Assembly: GCA_026936325.1 (NCBI GenBank)
Contig: JAPTHN010000073.1
Location: forward strand, 1,197,501-1,261,500
DNA from: Platynereis dumerilii
Taxonomy: Eukaryota; Annelida; Polychaeta; Phyllodocida; Nereididae
Direction of reading: 5' to 3'
Length of the DNA: 64,000 nt
A program made the position numbers and the translations under genes. The first letter of the stretch is position 1. Every line of letters starts with the position of its first letter. Below the pieces are notes generated by a model. The model was not told the origin of the DNA. It did not search any database and was given only the letters and a program-made list of their open reading frames with translations. This document shows positions 53,159 through 64,000 of this stretch, in pieces.

Positions 53159-53499
53159 ACCAATGCCACAAGTTGGTAAAATTTGGAATTTCTGGTGAAA
53201 TTGGCCAAAAAATCAATAATCACTGATATGCTTCCTATTTGGTATTAGATTCAAAATCCAAAAATTTGAGGTTGTATATGCATTTTTGTGACGTCTATGC
53301 CACATTATGCTAGTAAATTTAAACATGAATGTGAAGAAAACACTAACTTAAAATGCAGTTTATTCAAAACGAAACTTTGTTTCTTCAAATACCTCTGCAG
53401 CAAAGACTTTTTAAAATATCACTATGAAACTTGCAGAAGTTTTGTTGAATAATATTCTTAAAACAAAAAAAAAACAGATTTTTCATTATTTGCCTTCTC

Positions 53500-54200
53500 A
53501 TACCTTCTATAATGTAATTGGCAGGTAATGCCAAAAGCAAGCTTTGCACTTTTTGTCAGCCATAAACGCAGGGCCATTATACCATGATAGGTTTGACTAA
53601 AAACCATATTGTATATACCAATGGAAAGCTAAGCTCAAGTGTAACAACACAATATCAAACAATTGAAAATTCCAGCAAAGAGTCGTTATCACAAAGCATT
53701 TGAACAAGACATGTCTGAACATACATTTGTACAAAGTGTAAGAGTGCCATGTTTGTTGTCAGTGACAAAGACAGGCCACTAATACCATAATAGGTTACAT
53801 TTACAACTGCGTTCTATAGACCAATAGAAACCTGGGCTCATGAGCAACAAAATCATATCAGAAAAGGTAACTTTCCTTCCCCTAGCCTTCATCAAGAAGC
53901 GTGTAAAGAAGAAAGGTCCACATAAATATTACAAAATGTGAAAGCGATTTTTTGTCAGTCTCAAAGATGGGGCTCCAATGCCATTATGGGTTGGACTTTC
54001 TACCCTATTCGATACAGTAATACAAAGCCAGGCTCATCAGCATGACAATAATACCAAGAATGCAAGAATTCCAGCAATAAGCCTTCATCAGGAAGTACCC
54101 GAACAAGAGAAGTCCCATAGAATGTTTGCAGAATATAAGAGCGTCGCGCTGTTGTCAGTCTTACTCAAGCCATCACAGCTTCTGGCACAACAGCCTTAGC
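53500..54200 (+). repeat. Tandem array with a period of about 199 bp
   Basis: Diverged units aligned at TTTGTTGTCAGT-type anchors at 53555, 53758, 53954 and 54150. Shared order: GTCAG, AAAGACxGGxC, ATACCATAATAGGTT, ATAGACCAATxGAAA, GGCTCATxAGCA, CCTTCATCA, ACAAAxTGTxAGAG. The frame at 53978-54199 lies in it and is not counted as a gene. Confidence 0.75.
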
Positions 54201-54234
54201 CACTTTAAGTGATATATTCCTGACAGACAAGGTC

Positions 54235-54582
54235 ATGAGCAATGCATTGGCATATCAAATTTTCCGAAAATGTTTCGATCAGTGGTTTATCTGTGGCATT
54301 AAAAATCACATTGCACTTTTAAGCTTCACCCGGGACACACCAACTGAGGATTACAAAAGGTGTATTAAAAAAAATGTAGAAACATCCAATTGCCATTTTT
54401 CTGGATTCACAAGATGCCTACCTAATCAGGGAACAGTAATGCATTGCAATTTTGATCCTAAATCCATCCTTTTTCCTGTATTTGAAAGTTGTATGCAAAA
54501 ATTGTACATGCAGTGTCCAGACGGGACACCAAAAATTTCCCTAACTGCAATCATGAATCACTCATTATCTCAAGACCAGTGA
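54235..54582 (+). CDS. Unsupported 115-codon open frame
   Basis: Starts MSNALAYQIFRKCFDQWFIC and contains about seven Cys. No signal peptide, recognised domain, promoter or splice context, and it follows the tandem array directly. Possibly a chance frame; listed because of its length in AT-rich DNA. Confidence 0.12.
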   Translation: MSNALAYQIFRKCFDQWFICGIKNHIALLSFTRDTPTEDYKRCIKKNVETSNCHFSGFTRCLPNQGTVMHCNFDPKSILFPVFESCMQKLYMQCPDGTPKISLTAIMNHSLSQDQ

Positions 54583-54599
54583 CATATGGATGTAATTGC

Positions 54600-55730
54600 T
54601 GCTATTTACATCAAAGTAAGATATTTTTGCTTATCATTCGATCCATAATACCGGCATAAATTCCATTATGGGGATATGACCTAAAATGTAAGTGCATATT
54701 GGTCCAAAACTGAAATTTTACCAACTCACGGCACTGGACCAACAGCAAATTACTGGGGTATCTTGAAAAGATTCGAAAGGCAACAGGAAAGTAACTGAAA
54801 AGCTATTGGCTCTATAGTAACAAATTTCACAGGAGTGGTGACACCAATTGACAGTAATTTTGACATTATTGTGTCAAGTAAATATTGATATACTTTTTTA
54901 ACGAGACAGCTTTATTGACCTCAATTGCTAGTATACTACAAAATGACAGGAGTTAAGTCAATTGAAACTCATTGATATTTTGTATCCACTTGTATGTCTA
55001 CATTTTTATACTTTGTAAGCTTTAATTAGGCTATTAAAATTCATGATGGACCATTTTAAAGGGCTGACAAGCCAGGCCTGTCCTCAGGCTGCATGAGCAG
55101 TGTTATTGCACCTAAAGATAATAATGATCAGAATTAATTTGCTTTGATGTTTTTTGGTGTGTTGTTATAAAATGGTTCATTTCTCTCACAAGATACAAGA
55201 TTCATAATAGTGATGATGAGACTGAATTAATGCGTTAGAACAGAATTAGACAAACCCTTCAAGAATAATTTTGAAAACCCAATAATTTAATGGCCTGAAA
55301 AAACCCAAAAGCGTCTTTGTTAAAATTTTGAGCATAACATGGCTCTCCCTGGAACAGGCTATGGGTTATTGTGGAAAAAAAAAATCTTGCCATATTTTTT
55401 TGTGAAATAAACAAATTCGTTTTGGGAAGTCTTATAATAAATAATTTTTCGTTGGGATATTACTGAACAAGGTTTTGCTTGAATTAGAAATGAATATTCT
55501 GGGACTTTGCTTGCTTTAAATAAATATTACTGTCGCTGTTAATGTGAGATAAATTTATTTGCCACCAAAATTAAAAATAGAACCATCATTTTCGAAAATG
55601 GATCCTTTCAAATACAAGAAATCTATATAATACTCTTGCATTGGATTAACATTGACTGATATTTCACAAAGTCAGATTATTAAAGATTCCTCACATGGAG
55701 TAAATGTGAAACATGTTGAGGACTCCCACT
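54600..55730. other. Intergenic, no gene recognised
   Basis: AT-rich; nothing supported. Confidence 0.45.
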
Positions 55731-55798
55731 CACTCAGGGGTGCCGGAAGGAATTGCAGGTGGCAGGGACGGTTAGACAAAAAAGGGCAAAATAAGCCT

Positions 55799-56992
55799 AA
55801 TACAGTTGCGGACGAAAATATTCATACAGCGGAGTATTCTGCACATACCTGGTATTTACTCTTGATCCAGGGGTGCGAGGAGAAAAATTTCACTTTTAAG
55901 TCATTGCCCTAATCAATTGTCATTGTCAAGCACTGCAAACTTAAGCATATCTCTGTTTTCAAGCTCAGGGGGCATACAAACGTAAAATTTCAACATGACA
56001 AAAGTATTCATACAGCTCGAACACTCTGGGTATAAAGTGCATCAAAAGCTTGAATTTCTATTCCAAATCATTTGTAACTTTCTGTGGCTTCTTTGGATAA
56101 CCTCATTAGAAGTTCAGAATGCTTTTTTGGGTGTTTTTGTCTGCGTTGGTTGACCCACACCACCCTATAGCGCTGGTATCATTTTACCATTAAATGTATA
56201 TGACATTTCTCAAAAGATGGCATTAAATCCGTGAAGAATAACCTCATTATTTCAAATGGTCCATCGTAGCTTTCTTCATGCAATAGGTTGTGCCTGATGT
56301 AAACTACAAGAAGATGCATTTGGTTTTACAAGATTTAGACATGGGTAACAAATGTCTAGCGATGTCTTGAAAGTTTTGCCCATTGAAATAGCATTGGGTC
56401 TTGCAGGGGTGCCGGAAGGAAACTGGGGCGGCAGGGGCGGTCGGTCGAGAAAGGGCAATACTTATTCGCGCGACAAAAATTTAGTGTAGCGGCAATAATA
56501 ATTTTGAATATACTTGAAAAATTTTTGCCTAAATTCACTGTAAATTAAGGCCGAATATTGTTTTTTCTTTGAGATCAAAAGGGCAGCATTGCCCCCCCTG
56601 CCCCTCCTGGCCAAGGGCATGAGGGGCAATTGCCCCCCCTGCCCCCCCTGTTCCGGCACCCTTGGGGTCTTGGACAATTTTTATCCTAGGTCTTTTGCAT
56701 CATGTGCAAATCATCACCTGCATGCTACAAGTAAATTTTAGTCCAAATGAGAGTTTGCACTAATGATTAAGGCAAGCCATGAAACCAAGTTTTACTGTGT
56801 GTGAGCATTTAGCTTGGCTTAGCGAGCATCGTTGCAGAAGTTTCATATACATTTAATGGTAAAATGATACCAGCGCTATAGGGTGGTATGGGTCAACCAA
56901 AACAGATAAAAACACCCAAAAAAGCACTCAGGACTTCTAATGAGGTTATCCAAAGAAGCCGCTGTATGAATATTTACGTCCGCAACTGTAAT
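55799..56992. mobile_element. 1.2 kb element with ACAGTTGCGGACG termini
   Basis: The left end ACAGTTGCGGACGAAAATAT and the right-end complement extend about 30 bp (through TTCATACAGC). An internal pair, 56090-56212 and 56840-56968, is also inverted (CTTCTTTGGATAACCTCATT, ACCACCCTATAGCGCTGG). Contains the MITE at 56405. No transposase. Confidence 0.7.
56405..56665. mobile_element. GGGGTGCCGGAAGG-type MITE (full copy, nested)
   Basis: Ends GGGGTGCCGGAAGGAAACTG and TGTTCCGGCACCCTT. Lies within the 55799-56992 element, which itself splits another copy of the same MITE family. Confidence 0.75.
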
Positions 56993-57229
56993 GTTATTTT
57001 CTCTGTGACCTAAAGGGCACCCTTGCCCTCCCCCTGCCCTTTGGACAAGGGCAGGAGGGGCAATTGCCCGCCCCCCCCACCACTGCGCCCCCCCCACTGC
57101 TGCGCCCCCCTGTGACTATCTCTCTCCCATCTCCTCAATCAACCCTAGTAAGGGCCCAGAACTGGGCTTAGAGCATTGCACTTACCATATCTATCCACCT
57201 GTCTATCTTATATTAGCGGGATATTTGAA

Positions 57230-57925
57230 GCTGCAGTGCTTTTTGTATCGATGTCTTAACCTATAAAAAAACTTACATGTAATTATTCTTAACAGTACAT
57301 CGATTCATCAAGGTAAGGGAAATCTACAGGCGAAATTTTTTCCGTGTAAAACGTCATAAAAAATTGTGTACAATTTCAAGAGGGGGCTCAATGCAAAACT
57401 TGGCCAAAATCCTTAATAAACGTCAGATTTTCAAAATTTAAAAATCCGCATATATCAAGTAAACTCCCCCAAATTCAATGCACGTATTCATTTTGCTCTA
57501 TTTGCAATATTAACTTCGCAAAAAGCTTTTCGGCGCATAACGCTGCAATGATGCAAAGTTCCAGTGACCATAGCAAACCAGTGGCAGATTCATGATTTTT
57601 TTTTTGTGGGGGGGGGGTATCTTTTAGGCCTGATATCACACACTCTTAAATAGTACTGAATAACATGTACACTGTGCATGTAGCAATTAACAAACTAATA
57701 GCCAAACAGGTGGTTTTACATAACAAAGTTTTTTTTTACACATCCTTGGCTATGTAATATTTTCATGAAACAAGGGGAGGGGCTTTGAAATTTTTCTAAG
57801 GGTATTTATTTCATAGAAATGCCTACTTTAAGATATTAAAACCTTTTATTGCATGCCACATACCCTCAGGTTCATGGTAAGATTGATACAGTACCCTTTT
57901 TTAAGGGTACTTTTCTTGTAACTGG
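57230..57925 (-). repeat. Dispersed element, inverted copy of 17082-17755
   Basis: Same landmarks in reverse order, ending with the palindrome AGTACCCTTTTTTAAGGGTACT. Confidence 0.7.
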
Positions 57926-57949
57926 AAGAGATTAATAGGTGCATTTAAT

Positions 57950-59400
57950 ATTTTGAAGTGAAGTATGGGATATTGTACATTGACAATGTTTCTTCCCAAA
58001 AGTTGCACTTCTGCTCACAATAAACAACAAAGAACAAGAATGACCGGATGTTGACCTAGTTGTCATGGCAATTACGTAACACCCTGGAGCTATGACGTGT
58101 GCCACACAATGAGATTGCTCCAGGCAATAGTTTTTATGACAAGTTGACTTTGAACATGTTGAAAGTAACAGTATTCTTTTATCATTAATTAGAGAAAGTA
58201 GTCTTTGAGTCGTAATGCTAATCGGGCAATTAGTGTGCTAATTAGGCTTAATAAAGGCATTAAAAAAAATATATAAATAACTGACTATTACGGCTATTTC
58301 TTAAAATTTTACTTTGGTAATTTTAATTTAATGGTCAAATGACCAGCCTGAGGCCTTGCCCTCAGTTGCAACCCAGTTGAGGCCCATTGCTATAGACAAT
58401 ACAACTACCTATACTAATTCATGGATTTTATGGAACTACTACTAATGTGTCAGCTCCAACCGGTGTGCTAGATGGTGAGGGATGACTGCAAGGATCAAGA
58501 AACACTGCAGGTAGTGTGCAAAACATGGTTAAAACATCATGTTCAGTGCTCAGAAGCCCTTTTGTTTACTTTTTTTAATGGAGTTTTTTCTGACTCTTAT
58601 CTACTTGGAGAGGCCCATATATATACTAGCGAATCCACCAACGTAATCAAGTACTTTTGCAACCATGTAAAGTGTAGCAAATGTTGAGTGAATCTTCAGA
58701 AAATGCATAGATAGAATGTTTGGAAGCATTTAGTTAAGTATGGAGTAAAATAATTTGACATTACAGTCTTATTGTGTAATAAAGACCGATTGACTTTGGA
58801 TGACAGATAACCTACATCTACATTAAACAGCAATAAACACCCAACAATCCCCAACATCCATTTTAAGTACTCAAAATTCATTAGGCATGAATATTACTGT
58901 TTGTTTATAGCTTCTATGTTGTTTTTGTATATTGGCCAATTTCAAAGACTTTTCATGTAATATCAGGGGATTCAACTTCATAATGAAGTAGATACTTACA
59001 AACATTCTATGCAAGTGTTGTCTGATAATTTACTCAACTTTATCTATCCTTTTACATAATTATGAAATGCTTGTTTCATAGTGGCAAAATTTGTGATACA
59101 ATGCACAAAAAACTCGACAAAGCCTATTAAATGAGATGATGAGATCGAATTTGCTAAATTTATTTATCGGAATAATGTAACTAACACAAATAGGTATTGC
59201 AAACACTTTCTCCGGCCCTTAGCCAGAAATGTTAGCTGTTATTGGTTTATCACACGCAATCAGTCTGGATGAAGTGGTACATACTTTTAGCAGAACAAAG
59301 ACTGCATATTTTCACTTTTGAATGACGTCTTTTATCTTACATATTACTTAACAGGAAAAATAGATAATTGTAATCATTTTTTGACGGAAATTCCATGCTA
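57950..59400. other. Intergenic, no gene recognised
   Basis: AT-rich. The frame at 58472-58687 has no supporting signals. Confidence 0.45.
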
Positions 59401-59559
59401 AGAATATGGTGTGATAAATTAAAAAATTTAAACTCAAATATCGCTGAAGCCCCCAAAAAATGTCTGAAGCCCCACCCTTAGCCCCTCCAATTTTAGACCA
59501 AAAAATAATTTTCTTAAACAGACAAATAAAGTCTCTATAATTATGGTATCTGAAAGAAG

Positions 59560-59840
59560 GCCACATGTACGTTCGAGAGAATAAGCCAGTGGCGGATCAA
59601 GACCGAGTTGTCTACGGAGGTCCCGAGCATTTCCTCGCATTTGCTGGCCCACATTGTGGCATATTTTCATCAAAATGCCACTTTTATGTGCCCTTGTTGA
59701 CAATTTCCTTTGAGGAACGTTGGTCTAAGGTAGCATTAAACCTCCAATCCACATCAGATCCAACGTTACTAAACTACGTAATTTGTCTACACTTGATTAC
59801 GGCATTTTGACCCCCCACGTTGAAGCTACGCCTCTGGGGC
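59560..59840. repeat. Possible dispersed repeat bounded by GCCAGTGGCGGATC and GCTACGCCTCTGG
   Basis: The bounding phrases recur in several degenerate C/G-run repeats here (for example 690-712). Internal structure and class are not resolved. Confidence 0.35.
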
Positions 59841-60428
59841 GTCAGGCGTGGCAGGCCAGCCCAAGCTGCTTGTAGCACCTTCCATCGCTGCCCCCACTAC
59901 GGGATATTTCCAGGAGAGGCCATGTGCTCACAGCTGTCAAAATTGTCAAATCAATTAATACGGCTTGACGGCCATAAGTAATGAATGTTTTTAACTTAGT
60001 ATACTTATAGAAACACTTTCTTGTCAATGAGAAACAGTCTGCATCCTCGGAAATGTTTAAAACAGCCTGCAAACGATCGTATCAACTGTAAACAAACCCA
60101 ACGGACTTCCTTCACCAAGTCAACCTTCCTGACAGAAGAGTGACGTTTTGGCCAATCACGCACGGGAGGCCTGCACGTGCGTGAGGATGAATCCAGACTT
60201 TTTAAAATTGGTGCACTCAGGCTCCACGACGTGCGTACTATCTTAACAAATGAACAAGCATATTTCCAGTTGTATATCAAGTCAATTGATTTAAATAGGC
60301 ATTTCGTATGTGGGAGCATTGACAACACAAGTTGAGGACATTTTCAACTGCGTTCTCTTCACGATACTGAATGGTGTCACGAACTGGGTCATCTTCCTAA
60401 TTAGTATGCGCATGTTGCGATCTGCCTC

Positions 60429-60574
60429 ATGGCCGATCCAGTGAAGGCAAAGGTGGGAGGAACGACCCCTGGCGAGCAAATTGAGGCCAGCCCAGCGCGC
60501 TGGTTCTTGCGCATGCGAAGTGAACAGGCCAGATCGAGGAAGGAGGCTGGCAATGGCGTGCGTGCGTTGTTGTT
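60429..60574 (+). CDS. Candidate CpG-rich first coding exon (unidentified gene)
   Basis: ATG at 60429 opens MADPVKAKVGGTTPGEQIEA, then SPARWFLRMRSEQARSRKEA and GNGVRALL, a basic, Arg-rich segment of ordinary composition. A GTAAAGT donor at 60575 lies one codon before the in-frame TAA. The surrounding 60080-60640 is richer in CpG and G+C than most of the window and contains TGCGCATGCG (60507), an NRF1-like word. These are traits of a housekeeping-type first exon. I found no certain second exon and do not recognise the protein; a 49-codon chance frame is the alternative. Confidence 0.35.
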
Positions 60575-60849
60575 GTAAAGTATTTCGGTCCAGGAGCAGT
60601 TAATTCCACCGTAACATACGATATATGGACTGTCGATGGTTAGCAGGAGCATGCTTGATATACTGACAGCATCGGACGAACTGTGGCAGTTGTCTATGCT
60701 TCATAATGACCCTGTCAATCGTCGATGTGAAACCTGTGGATTTCTTGACAGCGCTGATCATTCTGATTTCAACGGACTAAATCTAGATAAAATGGCCTGT
60801 AATTTTGCGTATGAGGCTTGGATCTTGTGTACAATATATTTTTGAAGTA

Positions 60850-62030
60850 GTACATCGATGTTACAGTGGCATACTCGTGTTCTGGACCGATTGCTTTAGC
60901 GCACGATGTACATGAACTTGCTTGTCACCCAGCAAGCATGGAGGCGCCAGCCAGGGGCGGAGCGCTCGGGTGGGCCGGGCTGCCCTGCCCCTCAGAAAAA
61001 AAAAATTTAATTTAATAAAAGCCCTTGAATACTGGCCCTCATTATAGTTGAATAAAGAATGCTCTTATGTGATTTTACTGCAGTATTTGTTTAGGGGGGG
61101 GGGTTTTTGAGGTCTTGAGGGGATGGGTGGTTGGTGAATTGATTGTTGGAGATCTGCAAAGAGAAAACACTGTCTCTGTTCGGGACTGTCAAGTGGCAGC
61201 AGAATACTGACAGTCCCTGGAAAATCGAATTGGGTCAGCAATAATTTGATCTGTTTTGGACAGATCACCAGATCAGGTTGAACAAAAGCTGTCCATATTA
61301 CTACGCCAAACTACTTTCACAAAGCATGGTTGCTGGCAAATATCCAGTCCACTGCTTTGAATGAAAATGTTTGGAAATCATGAGACAAAAAGAAAGTTTT
61401 GAAACTTTGGCATACACTTTGCCTGTGAAAGGGATGATTTACTCATCAGAAGTTAGACGGTATTCAATCTACTTATGCCATTTAGTGCATGTTAAATTGT
61501 GGTCAAAAAGGGTCCAAAAAGAATGCATTCTCACTTATTCACATGTCCATACAAAGCCGATGTTTTTGCTTTGTGATATCAAAAAGGCTCAATTGTATTT
61601 ATTCTATAACTTTATGGAGATTTATGAACTAGGACAACAATATAATTCACAATTTCATAAAAGCTGTGTTACTCTCAGCAAAATGTCTTGTCCATGCCAC
61701 AAGTGGCCCCCTCTATACTGGCAATATATGTGAACTACTATGTATACATCCTCCATGATAGAAAATAGTTCCAACTTATTCTGGTATTTACAAGCTGTTT
61801 GCTTAAAATTGAAGCCAACCAAAGTCAGATTAGACAATTGCAGAATTTTTGGAAATAAACTAGACCATCACTAAATTTAGGAACTGTCCTGGTTTCTTCC
61901 ACACTGTCCTGTGTCTTCCACTGATCCAAATTCTGTTGACCGCTCACAGGAGCTCACGAATTTTGCACCCTAGGTGGCAGTAAATGGCGGTCAACTTGTA
62001 GACAGGAGAAAACATAAATTAAACAGTGAA
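60850..62030. other. Intergenic, no gene recognised
   Basis: The 120-codon plus-strand frame at 61371-61733 has no signal peptide, domain or splice context. Nothing else was supported. Confidence 0.4.
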
Positions 62031-62039
62031 GAGAAGAGA

Positions 62040-62530
62040 AAAACAGAGACAGACAGCAGAGCCAAGCACTGAAGGTGGCTCCAAAATTAGCACGCTTTTC
62101 TTCCTTGTTTTACCAAGCAGTCTACAGTCCGTTTAAGGACTAAAATAAATAAGAATATTCACTTACCTGGTAAGGGATTAATGCTGCAACTCTGAAGAGT
62201 TGGAAAAATCCCAATCCAAATTGGCCTGCTGGATAGGTGGCATTCCAATGCGAGTAGGCTCAGTTTAACTCCGGTCCTAACTGATTCTCTCTTGCTCGTT
62301 TGTGGTTGAGCAGTTCTTCGGATTTTTTTTTGGCCCATCTAATCTTTCGCATGTTAAGAGATATATATTTTGAAATTTGTTTCACTGGTGTATCTACTAT
62401 CTCTTCATGGCTTCATTCAATCATCACCAGCAAGCATCCTGTTGGAGTTTTTATAGGCTCGAAGTTACCAGATAGATTGGAATAGGTATGGAATAGATGG
62501 CGCTACAAGGCTCTCTGAGAATCAGGATCC
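62040..62530 (+). repeat. Copy of the interior of the 46612-48277 element
   Basis: Shares CTTTTCTTCCTTGTTTTACC, AAGCAGTCTACA, CACTTACCT and AATAGATGGCGxxACAxGGCTCTCT with 47190-47680, in the same order. The CACTCT ends were not found around this copy. Confidence 0.55.
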
Positions 62531-62539
62531 TAGGTTCTG

Positions 62540-64000
62540 CAACTTTGTGTAAACCTTCAACAAACCTTTGGGAGATACTTATGATCAGACGTTTGCCCTG
62601 AACGTTACTTTCAAACATTGTCCATACATATCGAAAACTCGTTGGAGAAACCTTGGAACTTACGTATTGCCAAATGTGCGACCATACCTCTGATAAACCT
62701 ATGAATCAAAGGTATGGTCATACGTAATAGTCTTAAGGTTTTAAAAACCTCTCAAATGAATGTTCGACAAACCTATGAATCAAAGGTACGGTCATTAGGG
62801 ATACAACTTTTCAATTTTTTTCCCCAAAATCAATTTCCTGTGTCATAGCTGGATGAACTTTTGTATAAAAACCACTGTAGTTAAGTCATTTTTGACCTAT
62901 CTTCAAAAAAGTTCACCCATGAACTCATGTTTGTGTTGGCCATCTATTACAGTCAGAAAATGGCAATTTCCCGCCGTTGGAGTACTTTATTTCATCTTAT
63001 AGCTTTTTGTCTATTGAAGATACTGCAACCAAAGTAATACCAAATTCAAGCATTTGAAATTAGCTTTACAGTGGGACCATATAAGGCACTTCACATGTTG
63101 CATGTTACCTCGTATGAGCTAATATTATGCATTTTCCTTCCAATTTTATCATTTTTCTGTAGAAAATTTAGTGGATTTGTCAACTCTTTTGCAGAGAATT
63201 GTGCTATAGCATTATTAGAGGTTCCTGATGAAAAACACAATGCCATATTATTATTTCATGCCACCACAAATCAACAAAATTAAATTGGAGTGAGGATGAA
63301 GCTCACTGATAGCACAGATGCACAGGCTGCGGAAGGATTTTCAAGTGTCAAGAGAGACCTCACCAACCTTTCTTATTAAACTTACACATTTGTCAACATT
63401 GAGCCACTGTTCGGACTTTTCTGGTATCAATATGCAATTATGCATGTCTTTTAGTCCTTTACACAACATATGTGTATTAAACTGTCTCTGCAGCATTGTA
63501 AATTGTCAAATTCCAGGAATTTTGTTTCTTTGGCCATGTAAACAATATTCACTCGTGAAATGTGTTCTCAGATGATGTCGGCCACTGCTCATGATAGGTT
63601 TATCCATCAAAAAAGTTTTGTTTGAAGTTGTTCAGAAGAACAAAGAGAAATGGAAGAGAAATAGGTCCATTCCCATTAATCTGGAAGTCATGTGCCTGTA
63701 GAAAAGAAGTCAGACTGGCCAGCAGAAGCGAAATTACTCTCAAGAAGCAGGTTGTTTGTGGTACCTGTTACTTGGGTAGTCAGTTGAAGGCAGAAAAGAC
63801 AGATTGGCACAATTATCAACTGAGTTTATACAGCTGGGGACAATTAAACTTAACTTTCCAATGATTTCTGAGCAAGTGACATGATCCAAGCTCGAAAATG
63901 TGCTACATTGACATATTAGTGCAAAAAACAAAAATATGAGCCTGTAGCACAATTATTGAATGGCTCATGCATGTGACAAATTTAAGCTGTATTCTATCAA
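62540..64000. other. Intergenic, no gene recognised
   Basis: Small local repeat ATGAATCAAAGGTAxGGTCAT at 62702 and 62772. No gene supported to the end of the window. Confidence 0.4.

Larger units (their letters stand above)
55738..57110. mobile_element. GGGGTGCCGGAAGG-type MITE split by a 1.2 kb insertion
   Basis: Left half 55738-55798 (GGGGTGCCGGAAGGAATTGC...AATAAGCCTAAT) and right half 56993-57110 (AATGTTATTTTCTCTGTGAC...GGGCAAGGGCAGG-type C-runs) together match the full copy at 33098-33367. Confidence 0.7.

Noticed and set aside
61371-61733. 120-codon open frame
   Set aside because: No signal peptide, domain, promoter or splice context, with random-looking composition; kept out of the gene list.
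63130-63283. Possible second exon (KFSGFVNSFAENCAIALLEV) for the 60429 first exon
   Set aside because: The acceptor TTTTTCTGTAG and phase are compatible, but there is no independent support, and chance matches of this kind are common in AT-rich DNA.
1-64000. Endogenous retrovirus, LTR element, Polinton or toxin-gene remnants
   Set aside because: No long terminal repeats, reverse transcriptase, integrase, capsid or envelope-like frames were recognised on either strand.

Overview
This is an intron-bearing, AT-rich invertebrate animal window. TATA/initiator promoters, AATAAA poly(A) signals, GT-AG introns, a tRNA-derived SINE and dense short inverted-repeat DNA elements all show this. Frequent 'aggcctat' words and G-runs around 'gccactgg' are reminiscent of marine deuterostome genomes (echinoderm or hemichordate), but that placement is an inference from texture only. 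No bacterial operons, CRISPR arrays, rRNA genes, or reverse transcriptase, capsid or envelope reading frames were seen.

The main content is a tandem multigene family. Ten intact genes each encode a 104-residue secreted protein: a 19-residue signal peptide followed by an 85-residue mature chain made mostly of Tyr, Gly, Asn and Ser, with a conserved charged block (K-G-K-S-Y-A-x-x-G-N-E-Y-D-Q) in the middle. I did not recognise a named family. Composition suggests an extracellular structural, adhesive, mucus or defence product, but function is unknown. The intact genes, named A to M in this annotation, are A(-) 2332-2646, B(+) 3933-4247, C(+) 13886-14200, E(+) 21987-22301, F(-) 25418-25732, G(+) 26056-26370, J(-) 37932-38246, K(-) 41166-41480, L(-) 45496-45810 and M(-) 51304-51618. 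A shorter His/Asn-rich relative, D(-), lies at 16238-16471. Two decayed copies (H at 29752, I at 31712) and an orphan 3' exon (3484) record losses.

The genes share one plan: TATA box, about 30 bp, TCAGTT initiator, about 50 nt of 5' UTR, an uninterrupted coding exon, then an intron that begins a few bases after the stop codon and a short last exon with AATAAA. An AT-rich homeodomain-like site sits 20-27 bp upstream of TATA in most copies. F and G are head-to-head with 323 bp between start codons.

Layout: 1-5000, A and B with a convergent 3' exon after B; 5000-13000, foldback elements, a possible signal-peptide exon on the minus strand (6942), and a CpG/NRF1-like first-exon candidate (11594); 13000-16500, C and D, convergent; 18100-21650, nested DNA elements, then E; 23700-24600, microsatellites; 25200-27100, the F/G pair; 27900-34650, decayed copies, SINE and several terminal-inverted-repeat elements; 37400-46000, J, K and L, with K and L in a recent segmental duplication; 46600-48300, a 1.7 kb element; 50400-51700, M; 53500-57900, a 199-bp tandem array and nested GC-rich elements; 57900-64000, mostly featureless apart from a CpG-rich candidate first coding exon at 60429.
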